Assembly: GCF_000711695.1 (NCBI RefSeq)
Contig: NW_013546992.1
Coordinates: 62,001-126,000 of the forward strand
Reading direction: 5' to 3'
DNA length: 64,000 nt
DNA from: Tilletiaria anomala UBC 951
Lineage: Eukaryota > Basidiomycota > Exobasidiomycetes > Georgefischeriales > Tilletiariaceae
Each line of letters begins with the position of its first letter. The first letter of the stretch is position 1. Both the position numbers and the translations under genes were made by a program. Shown in pieces: positions 21,390-31,823 of this stretch. Under the pieces are notes generated by a model. The model worked only from the letters and a program-made list of their open reading frames with translations. It did not search any database and had not been told where the DNA came from.

Positions 21390-24048
21390 CTTGCGTCAAG
21401 TGAGTTAGAGCCGAACGGCCTTGGAGCTTGGACCGGTGGCTTGGCTGTTTGTCCAAACACAGACGCGCCGAGTGGGCGATACGATGCGCGGATGCTTGAG
21501 TGGATTGGTTGATTTTGATTCCTTTTCAAGCTAACCAGTGGCTCACCAATCCCGTCTGCTGAGTGGAGCAGGCTCCAGAGCCTTCGTTAGCTGTCTCTGC
21601 ACATAAACCCGTCGAGATGACTGCTTACCAAGTCATGGGGCTGATCAAAGGCGATCTAGTCAGGCAAAGTGGGGCTTGACGCTTGACAGCCAAGGGAGAA
21701 TCAATCGAGGCGGCGAAAATTGACAAACAGCCAATTCGAAATCCAAACGCTCGCGGTTTGTCGTGATGTCTGGATGCGCGGTTGGTCCCTGCTTGTCTAC
21801 CGGACCCTGGATGACAAAGCAAAATCTCTCTCGAAAAGACCGGAAAAGGCGCAAATGAAGCTACCAGCAACCTCAGCAGACCACCGCTGTTGTGCTAGTG
21901 CGTTGTCGTTTTAGATTACCAATGTCGAGTCGGGCACACAACGCTGAAGCGCTAGCCCAGGGATCTCGTACTTGGTTCTCTTTGAAAATCGGGCCTGATG
22001 CGAAACGGCGATTTGCTAATAATGGAGCACGAACCCCGTTTGAACATATGCAGCGGCTGCACAAGACAGCTGTAACTGCCACGTCGCTCCCTTGCTACCG
22101 CCTTGCCAAACGGGAAAGTAAGGTTGAGGAGAGGTGCTGGTTGTCGCTTATCTCGTCTCTAGCCGTCCGCTTGACCGATCCTTAATGGCTTCTTGCTGGA
22201 AATAGCTTTCTTTGCCGACGAGAGTTGCTGCTCTCATCTGACCTCGGTCCGGCGATCAACTCGTCTCCACACACCTCTTTGCAACGCGCTTCCCAGATGT
22301 ATGACTACGGTGAGAACGTTAAAAGGTCACTCCAGAAGACGCAAACCTGTTGGCAGCTACCTTCTACATCATGCGCTCATGTCATCAATCTCATACATGC
22401 GAGCTATGCTCTCTTTTGCTCTTGCTCATATCATCTCTCTCTCTCTCTTCGCAACCAGACTGAAAGGATTCCATGCACTCCAACAGGCCAGACGGCACAA
22501 CAAAGCCGAATCGCTTCTCTTGTGTAATGCGTCACGCACGTTGTTTATGCGTCTATCAAGGCCATAGCCGACGGGGCACTTTCGGTTTGTACCCACCGAA
22601 GAACCATGGTTTGGATTTCCGCGACCCACAGTGAGCAGTTCCGCTGCGTCCCGCTCGGTGATTGGAGGGCGATCGAAGCACAACACCACACGCCATACAC
22701 ACTCTTCTGCTTCCCTCGCCAAACTGCTCATCACGGCTCCCTTTGGGCTCCTGACTGTCTAGTTCCCGCAGAAGAACCGCCGTCTACATATGTACCCCTG
22801 CCCGACCCTGCAGTCTGCACCGCCCCCTGCCTATAAGCTGCCTGGCACTTAAGGCAGAGCAGGGTAAGAGAACGGCAGAACCGCCTTCCGAGTTCCGTGA
22901 GTCGACCCGTTCCATCAAGCGGGCGTCAACGTGCAACAGTACATCAACGCAGAAGGCATGAGCACATCAGCTTCCAAAGTACGGAGAATCTGTCTGTTGA
23001 AGAAAGCCTGAAGTTCCGCTCCTTGACCTGCAGCCGGTAACCAAGTAAGCACAACGAGTATGTACTCTGTCGTACTGGTACATGTTGTGTTTCTCTCTCG
23101 AGCTGTCTCAAGAGCCGAGGTATCTACCTGTTCTATGGAAAGAGTGTATAACTATCTGCGCGAGACCTTTGCAGGTCATGGGTCCGACACAATGAAGACA
23201 CCAGAGCCGAGGGAGGCCAGCAAATACCCGATGGCTTGATGAGGCGAGCGAACGACATCAGTCCGCATCTTATTCGTTTCGCGGCAGCGCGCCGGACGCG
23301 CGCATGGCCGCTTTCCTCATTGCCTCACCTCGCAAGTCTATTGGCCCCCCTCGGTCCTTGGACAGCAGAAGAGCAGCGCTGCATTGGATGTCGCCGACGG
23401 CACAGACGCGACAAACGACGGCCGATGATGATAAAGGCATGGGCGCAGAGCCGGGCAATTGCCCGTTAGCACCTTTTCATTGCAAAAGGTCCGAGCAGGA
23501 TTCATCCTCACCTTGACGAGCATGCCTGGCTCGCCAAGCTTGATCCGCTTGATGGACGAAGCCAGAAGCCTGACAGGTTGGGTCTTCGCAAAGACCCCGA
23601 GGGCCCAGCTGCGGCGTCGCGCACGAGCGGACGCCACGCAGGATGCTCACGAGCCGGCAAGTCTTCTCTCTCGCGCAAACAGGCGGGCGGCGTAAAAATC
23701 ACTGAGCGCCCACAAAGGCGACATCGTTGTAGATCCATGTGCTTAAATGGAAACGTCGCAGATAATAATGTAGTGTCGTTAGAACTTTACAACCTTAATG
23801 TCCATGTCCACCCCTCCAATCACTCGATGGGAAAAAGTGTACAACGTAGAATAGACATGTCCGAGCGTCTCGCAATGATTTACGAAAGAAGGATTGTACG
23901 TCATGCACCCTAATGGATGTAAATGCAAGGCGATCTTCGTACCTCGTGTGTTCGTGTCGTGTATGCCCGTGTATCTAAAAGGCCGAACGGCGCGACAAGG
24001 CGATCACGAAGAAGCAGTGGAACAAGCAGGAGCAGCTCCCAATGAGCG
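21390..24048. other. Long intergenic region (2.7 kb)
   Basis: I find no supportable gene. Short open frames occur on both strands but none shows a family motif, splice structure or codon pattern like the neighbouring genes. A CT run (TCATCTCTCTCTCTCTCTTC) lies around 22433-22451. Both flanking genes are minus-strand, so this must hold the upstream region of the first and the 3' end of the second. Confidence 0.35.
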
Positions 24049-27000
24049 CTAGCTATCGCTGCTGCGCCTGATCATCTCCTTCGCCTCGACCGGCAGCGCC
24101 GCCGACGAGGCGTAGTCGAACTTTTTCGCGTAGTCCATCACGCGCTGCCGCACGCTCACACTGCGCAGAAATTGCTGCTGCTCCTTCTCGCTCGCGCCTG
24201 CATTGACAAATGCGCTGCCGCTGCCGCTGCCCAAGCTGCTTGCACTGCTCCGCGTCCCCAGCACCGCGCCACCGGCAGCTATCATGCTGCTCGTGCTGCT
24301 ACTGCATGTGCCGCTGCTGCATGTGCTGCTGCTGCATGTGGCGGTGCTGCTGCTGTTGCTGATCACAGAGCTGCTGGACCTCTTGCTCTTCAGCACGCTC
24401 GATGTACTCGAGAACAACGCCGCGGCGCGCGGGCTCGTCGCTGACGCTGTAGAACCGCTGTTCTGCTGCCCCGCCGCCTGCACAGACGCAGACGTTGGTG
24501 TAACCGGCAACGCTGTCAGAGGCTGTGGGGGAGGCAGCCCTGGACTCGGCATTCGTGTGCGTGCAGGCGAGTCGGGCATCGTGCCACCAGCCCGGAAGCT
24601 TGACGTACGAGACTCCGCCTCGCGCTGCTGCCACTGCGACTGCTGCTGCAGGCTCGGGGTTGGCAATTTGGACCATGCAGGCGCGTCGACCATCGTGCTC
24701 CCTGGCGATATGGAAGAGACGACCGCCTTGGCGGAACCAGGCGGCGTGATGGTCGAGCCGGATGACGCCGTTGATGTGGATATGTTCGAGATGGCGCTGG
24801 TCGGTGTCGGCGTGGGCGTGGGCGTATTCGATGACCGATGCAACTTTGTCGGCGCCTGGTGGGTACTGAAGGGCGGAGAGGGCTTGGTTAGATTTGCAAC
24901 TTTATTGTCGCTTTGCAAACGCTCCAGCCAGAGCGGTGGCGGCAGGCTGCCATGCTTCCCTCGTTGCAAAAGGGGAGGCGATGCAGCAACCGAGCGCTGG
25001 ACTTGTGGGTACGGAAAGCTTCCTTTCCTCGACGCGTTTTGTTCGTCGTCGACTGAGCTTCGTGGCAGCAATGGAAGCCAGTCCACAACCTTCGAGAAAG
25101 CAGAGGGGCTGCGCAGGATGTCATCTGAAGCTTGACGCACCGGTGGGCCCAACTCATGATGGTATGCCATGTGGCCCAAAGCGCCCTTGTTCGTCAGAGC
25201 GGGAAGCGCAAAGGATGCAGGGGGCGTACTTCGCTGTGCCCACTGCAGCTCGCTACCGTGCACAAGATCTGCGACGGTGGTTGTCACTTCTGCCGGCTCT
25301 TCTTCTTTCCCCTCAAAAGAAAAGGCGCTGTCGTCGACAAGGGTGATCTGACGAAGCGAGCCGATAATGTCAACCGTGTCTGTTTGAGTCCATGGGCTAT
25401 CAGATTTCTTCTGGTGGTGGTTCTCATCTTCGGAATTGGGGCTCATCGGATCCGTGGGAGAGTCGGGCCGTGGCGACGGCAAGGAGTCGGGGGTGAGCAT
25501 CGTTGGCGCTTGCTTCTTAGCTGGGGCAATCAGGTCTTGGAACGCATCGTCGCAACAGAGTGCAGGCGGGGCCTCCGTCCGGGCCCCTGCTTTCGCGCGC
25601 ATCACCTTGCTGTTGAGCTCGGGTTGGTCGGAAAGCTCGGACATCAGCGAAAAGGCGTCTCGTGGGTACATGAAAGATTTGGGCGTCGTCACAGGCAATG
25701 GACTTAAAGCCGATGAAGTGGAAGCAGCCGGGCTCAGAACATCCTCGAGGGAATACAGCAGTTGTTCTGTGGCTGATAGCGCGTTTCTGCACTCCGCCTT
25801 GTAGCTATTGTCTTTCGGTGAAGCCTGACTCCGACTGTCGAAAGTGTTGCTAAATTGAGACGGGGCCCAGTCTGGCGAGGCAGAGGTTTGACTGCTTACG
25901 CTAGTCAACGGGGCGGGCTTGGAGCTGTACTTTCTACCAAAGCTGATATCGCTTGCAGCAGGTAGCCCAGAGGAGGTCGAAGAAAAGGCTGGCTTGCTGT
26001 GCGTCTGAGTGAGGGTGGGGCACGACGCAGTGCTCTGCAGCGAATCGGTGGACGAATTATTGTGTCGACCAAGCAAGGAGTCAGACATCCCGAGGGTGCT
26101 TCCGATTTCAAAGCTGGAGAGACTCTCCGTGTCATCTTCTAAGCTAGTGTTCCTCAGCAGAACGTTTATGTCGATGATCGAAGCAGGCAGCTGCAACGAG
26201 CCTTGTGTCGACAAGATATTTCTTTCGTACGAGCTTTCGCATCTCGAGTTGCTCAACGACGGCAAAGCAGATTCGTTACCAGACATCTTTCGGACTTTGG
26301 GGTTGTTGGTGGGCTGTGTGAGGATGACGTCCCTTGGCCTTGACAAGTTATATGCTCCCAGATTCTCTTGATTTTGGCTGCCGTATTTCGGATAAGATAA
26401 TCGGTTCGGCTGTGAAGCTGAAGCTGAAGGATGCTTCACTCGGGCGACCGGTACCGTAGCTGTTGTTGTTTCTGTTACTGCCGCTTCTTCCGCCGCCAGC
26501 GTGGGATAGTGTGAGCTGAAGAGACTCAGATGAATTTGTGGAGAACAGACCGTGCTCGGTGGTGAACACAGAGGCCTTTCTCCTGCAAAGAGTTTCTCTG
26601 CCGCGCCCAGGCTGTCGACCGTATTCTAGTGAAAGGCGTGCATCATCGGTCAGTCATTTCGTTCTGCGAAAGGTGAGACTAGCTAGCCACCTCGAACGAA
26701 CCTGCATCATATCCCGCAGCTGGCGCAGCTCCTGCTCGTGGTCAATAGAAAAGGCCCATTCGGCGACGGGAGGCGTCCCGCGCACCTGGCCTACTATGCT
26801 GAGGTGAAAGCGTGGGCCTGGGTGGCGCAGGCCCTTATCTACGACACCGATTTTAGATTTAGCAGTGATACGGAGCCGCTCGAGCTCTTTTTTGTCGTCT
26901 TTAAGCACATGGATGTACGCCTCCTGAAGGGACTGGAGGAGGACTTCCGAATCTTCACAGTTGCGCTGTGCGGTGAATGCGTCGGACTGAGTCTTCGTGA

Positions 27001-27427
27001 AAATGACATTACGACGGCGCCACTTGCCCGCCTTGTTGAAGAAACCTTCGAAATGATACTTGGACAGGTTTGTCTCGAAAACACACCAGGGCCCCAAAAT
27101 CTCGCGGCTACTGGGGAAGCTCGGGATGGCTTTGTCGTCCGACTTGCTCTTGGAGGACTTGCTTGAACGGCTGTGGGTCATGACGGCGTCGCTTGCAAGT
27201 GTGTGCTTCGACAGGCCTGTGTCAAAGACCTTTGAGACGGTATCGATGACCTCAGCATCCGACTTGGCCAGTTTCTCTCGATATCGTGAGCCATGGCCCT
27301 TAGACCTTTCAGCTCGAGGACTCCCCATGGTGCTAATGACCTCGTGGTGGAGAACTGGTTTTGGCGCAAAGCCCCTTCTGGTCATGGCAGACCCATCTGG
27401 ACTGGCGTAGCCGCTAGCTCTTAACAT
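24049..27427 (-). CDS. Large Ser-rich protein with possible PH-like domain
   Basis: Exons 27427-26702 and 26625-24049 give 1100 residues; the single intron is phase 0 (GTTCGT donor, TTTCACTAG acceptor) and the downstream frame runs straight into the long ORF, which supports the join. Residues ~115-240 are the only folded-looking part: LGPWCVFETNLSKYHFEGFF, then KAGKWRRRNVIFTK, and a closing helix PVAEWAFSIDHEQELRQLRD. The alternation of strands ending in one helix resembles a PH domain, but I cannot assign it firmly. The remaining 850 residues are low-complexity Ser/Thr/Pro with Ser runs from CTGCTG-type repeats around 24170-24370 in the DNA. It may be a membrane- or cortex-associated scaffold; that is inference only. 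Confidence 0.65.
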
Positions 27428-30400
27428 TTTGAACCGATGTAGCAATCAGACGAATATTGTGCGTCGCCTTTTCCAGGACGCAAGCTTAGACGTGGGTGTC
27501 CAAACCCTTTGTGCGCCTTCGGCTCTCAGCATAAAGGACTTGACAATGACTTTTTCCCATGGATGCTGTAAACGCACACCCATGAATGATGGGAAGGCGG
27601 TAGACTGGCCACCGCTTCTACAATGGCCGTGGTCGATCGGTGAGGACACAAATGCGCTACACTTTCCGAGATACGTCGACTTTACGGAACGGCTGGATCA
27701 TGGTAGCAAGGAAGGAAGCCGTTTGTTACACCTGGGCAGTTCGTGGCTTCGGCTACAGAGCATGGGCCTCCTGCCTGCGACCTCGAATCTTGTTGGAGCC
27801 GAAGCCCCAACGCGGGCTCTTCGCATCAGCGTTATTCCTCATTATTACCCACTGCACTCTTGGATGACGAGCATGTTCAAGTTGTTTATCACAGCATGCT
27901 GTTCAAGGAGAGTGGATCCGGAAGCGTGGCTCGCATTCCGCCTGTCTTGACTATACTGGGAGCCGCGTCCTAACTTCGCGCCATGCGAGCAATGATCTGG
28001 TGAGCGGCGGTTGAATTCGGATGTGGCGCTGGAATATTGGCTGGCTTCATAAGCATATCTGTCGTATGTACATACGAATGAATATTTGTAGCACGTCCCG
28101 AACTGAAAGGGACTGGACCGAAAATCTGTCGAGCTAGCTGGAGATCATGCGGTGACTGTGGCGCGCAGCCGCCCAACCACGCGGTGATGAAGGTGGAACT
28201 GGTGTGGAAGCGTGCCGCTTCTGCGCTTAAAAGCGGCGCTTGTTGTGGCAATCTGCTGTGGGGAACAAATTTTCAAGTGTCTCTCCGCATTTCGGGTGAT
28301 CGGGTCACAGAACCTGTTGCCCCAAACCGCGCCAGTGCCCCAACCCTGCGCGTGAGGCTTTTTGAATTTAGACTTGAGCCAGTTCAAGCCACTGAATCCA
28401 TTTCAATATCTACGTACAAAAGTATAAAACAGTCCTTTTGGAGAGATGTTCGAATAGGTCCGGTTCAAACGTCTTGACTCCATCAGTCTAGACAAGATTC
28501 CAACAACGAACAAACGTGATCTGATCCAGATATCAAGATGACATTCCCCATTCAGGCACGACGAAACAAACACTCGCATACTAATTCCATAGTACGTAGG
28601 ATTTCAGCGCTCGGCTGGGTTCACAAACCCCAACAACTATTTTCAATTCTCACGTGTTCAAGCTTGTCCTACAGATTTCCCAAGCCCCTAGCAGGACCGC
28701 GTATCTGAGGATTCTCGACACACGTGCTGGGTGAAGCCTTTGAACGCTGCACACCGAACGCTGATGATGTGCTGACCCTTGACGGAGAATGGCTGAACGC
28801 TGTGAACATCCGTAAGCGATGTGAGACTGTGAGGAATCTGAACGATGGACGTTGTGTACGTGGTGTGCGTCATTCTCAGCCATCCAGGCTTTTGGAGACT
28901 TGAAGGGATTGTTCTTATTAGTTCGCTGGGATTGCGGGAAATAGTGAGAGGCACGGTTGTTGGGTGACTCCAAAAGATGGTTGTTTCCGTCGCGTCACGT
29001 TTCTACTGAATATCACATTGAAGGCACAACAGCAGTTCCTATCAGCTACTAACAGCGCGCACTACCACTTGCTCGAAACTTCGATCAGCGTCTGGTACGC
29101 TTGTCGCTCAACACCGAAGGACGCTTTAGCTCTCGAGCACGTCGACTCCTGCTGGCCAGAAGATGTCAAAAGAAATCGCACTCCGATCGCGACAGAAGTC
29201 AAGCCAAGACCGACCAGAAGGCGGTGGACTTGGGACGGTTTTAAAAAAACCCGAGGATATCTGAAGACTGCATTCCACAATGCTGAAGACAACTGTCAAG
29301 GATCTTGAGCTTGAGTCCCATGAGCTGCGATTGCAGCTCGCAGAATTGAAGAAGACGATGCCCAGGGTGGCGCCAAATGTCTGTGAACAAGCGCCCGAGT
29401 CCGGCCCATAAAGGGGGGCGCGTCAGCATTGGTTTGGGATGTCGAACGTACAGCTAACCCCATTCCACGGCATGGTGAAAGAATGATCCAGAAGCGTGGC
29501 TGGCCTCGTGCAAGGTCAAGTCTGTGCTCGTGGGTCTGATCCACCCGGACGAGCAAACTGCTGCGGCGGCCAACAATCTCAGGGACGCATCCTGTGGCTG
29601 ATACTGTTCCCTGAGACGCTCGATCGGGTAGTCGACCTTGCCCTGAGACGCCTTCAAAAGCGAATTCCGGCGTGAGCAACCCTCTTCCCAGAGTACGGAG
29701 AGAGTCGTCGCACGACTCCGAGACTTACGCGTCAACGGTGATCATGCTCAGCACAAGGGCTTTGTGCAGCAGCTGGTGCACCGACTGCCGCGACATGATC
29801 GATCGGAGGCTCACCTGACCAGAGACTTACTAGTACTCCCCCCGGAAGCTCACCGAGTTACTTACGATACCACAATACATGACGCCGACCACCCAAGCCT
29901 AGCCAATGCCCTCTCCGTCAGGAACCTCGGCGTGGCCGTAATGCAGGCACATGTGGCCCCCACGAATGGTAGTGATATCTATATGAATACTCCAAAGTTT
30001 CCGGCGAACCCGATTGTCGCTTACGCGCCCTTGCAGACACCGCCGCGTGGAGCAGCCCGCCCATCACGCCGGCGCTTGTGCCCCTCGTTGCAGTCCTAGC
30101 AACGTACTCTCGTAGGAGAGATGTCTACACACCTAAAGCTTTGCGGCACTAATGAAATTGGTGAATCGCAGACTCGATTCATTTAGCGGTTGTCGAAGCA
30201 CGTAGGAACCAGTTCCCATTTGATCACGCGCACGAGCGCCACACTTGTCCACATTTGCGATTGTGCTGGTTATTGCAGATGGCTTGAGGACAAGGTGATG
30301 CTGCACTTTGCGTTATATGTAGGGTAGGTACCAGCATCTACCCAAGGACCTTCGACCGATCAATCTCCAGCACTCTGGCGCTTTCGTTTTACTTGCTGCT

Positions 30401-31823
30401 TCCGCTGCTGACGAGAAAAACGCAACGAAGGCTTCTAGTACGCTGCTAGTCAGGGGTAACGCATCACCTCCCACTTCGTTGCCATGGTGCCTCCCGCTGC
30501 GCCCATATCGCTGATGTAACCATTGTCGCTTTGCAAAACTGGGCTTCTGAGGAGCTTGCTGCGCTCGTGTGTGCGTGGTTGAGCAGCTTGACGTATTCGA
30601 CTTGACAGGTACTCTTGGTCGAAAGTTGGTACGATGATGGTGCTGTCCATACGCACCCGCTGTCATCTATTATATGCCACACTGCCCGGAGGCGGTATCG
30701 GGGGCCAGGGCAGTGTTGTCCACCCTACCTTTGACGCGGGCAGTATGGAGGAGGGCGAACGATAAAAAAGAATGAATTTTTAATCCAGGCAGCGCCCTGT
30801 CCTAAAGCAGGCAGGGACCCTCTGGCGGTGGGTAGAATGGGACTTCACCTCTCCCCTGTGTCCAAAGTTGTGGCACGTGGCCACCGCACGCCGACGGCCT
30901 GCTCTCTACCTCGCCCCACCCCGCCCCGCCTGGCGCCACCCAAACCCCCATGAAGACGAGGAGGATAGGTTTCTCAGGCCGCTCCACAATTCCCATGTCG
31001 CACTCTCGTCTCTTTCATCAACAAATCATAAACGGGCGACTTGTCAAGGTCGTGCGTGCATGCCGCCCTGGCGAGTGCCGAAAGTACGCGCCTCGCATCT
31101 TTGTTGGGAGCGACACTGACAGCGGGCAGGCATAGACTCGGACAGACTACCTACCGAGCCAGTTGCACGCAGGTAACCTTCCAGCCAGCCACTGACAGCC
31201 TCTGTCGGCCGCCAATGAAGTAGGGGCCACGTCGGAAATCGCTCACAGGCGTTCGAGCAGCAATCCCACATGGTATCGGGCATCCAGATTACAGTACCCA
31301 GCGTGCAGTGTGCACTTGCAGCACCCTGGAGCCGGTTGGGGTTCGAGACCAAGAAGTCGCGGCAGCTGACCGCAGACAGCATATGGCGCACACATTCGGC
31401 AAGCTGCGACACAGCCTTGCTCTACTCCATTTTCCAACTCCGTTTACTGCCTCACTGCATAGTCTTCCTTGTCGGTCGCAACGCACATTGCTCAACGTTG
31501 TCGGAGCGGCGGGCGGGACCCCAGACGAGGAGGGGAAAGCCTGGAACAGGATATCGGGATGATACAACCGTGCCTGTTAGGGGATATATCATACAGTGAC
31601 TCGTGAGTACGCTTGGATATGGCCAGAGCAATGACCCCTCTTCTTCTCGTTTGCTTCATTTCGGACGTGGCACTGACGTTGGTGATCGTTGATTCATGAA
31701 ATGCTTTGGCCGTTTTGTGTGGCTGGTTACTACGCTGTCCCCGTCCCTGTCTGCGACAACATCGCGAATCACTGAACCACCGACCACTACCCAGCGCATG
31801 TACGTGGCTCTCACGCAATCACT
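27428..31823. other. Gene-poor 4.4 kb region
   Basis: Apart from the decayed coding relic listed at 29240-30100, I see no gene here. The flanking genes diverge from this region, so the two ends should carry promoters. Composition is closer to balanced GC than in the coding stretches. Around 30890-30960 the DNA is C-rich on the plus strand (CCCCACCCCGCCCCGCC), which resembles a GC-box-like promoter patch but may be chance. Confidence 0.35.
29240..30100 (+). pseudogene. Decayed coding relic, family not identified
   Basis: Short plus-strand stretches with protein-like composition follow one another here in more than one frame. They include a Leu/Glu-rich helical piece near 29280-29410 (with KDLELESHELRLQLAELKK), a piece near 29490-29600, and a longer open piece near 29735-30099. 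The sequence looks broken in several places and is best read as an old remnant. The helical piece followed by a Trp- and Leu-patterned stretch is faintly like the gag region of a Copia-type retroelement, but I see no protease, integrase or reverse transcriptase and no terminal repeats, so the family assignment is only a guess. Confidence 0.25.

Noticed and set aside
24203-25135. A 310-codon plus-strand frame within the large minus-strand gene
   Set aside because: It is the mirror of CTG/CAG-type codons in the Ser-rich protein; Leu/Ala runs come from the repeat, not selection.
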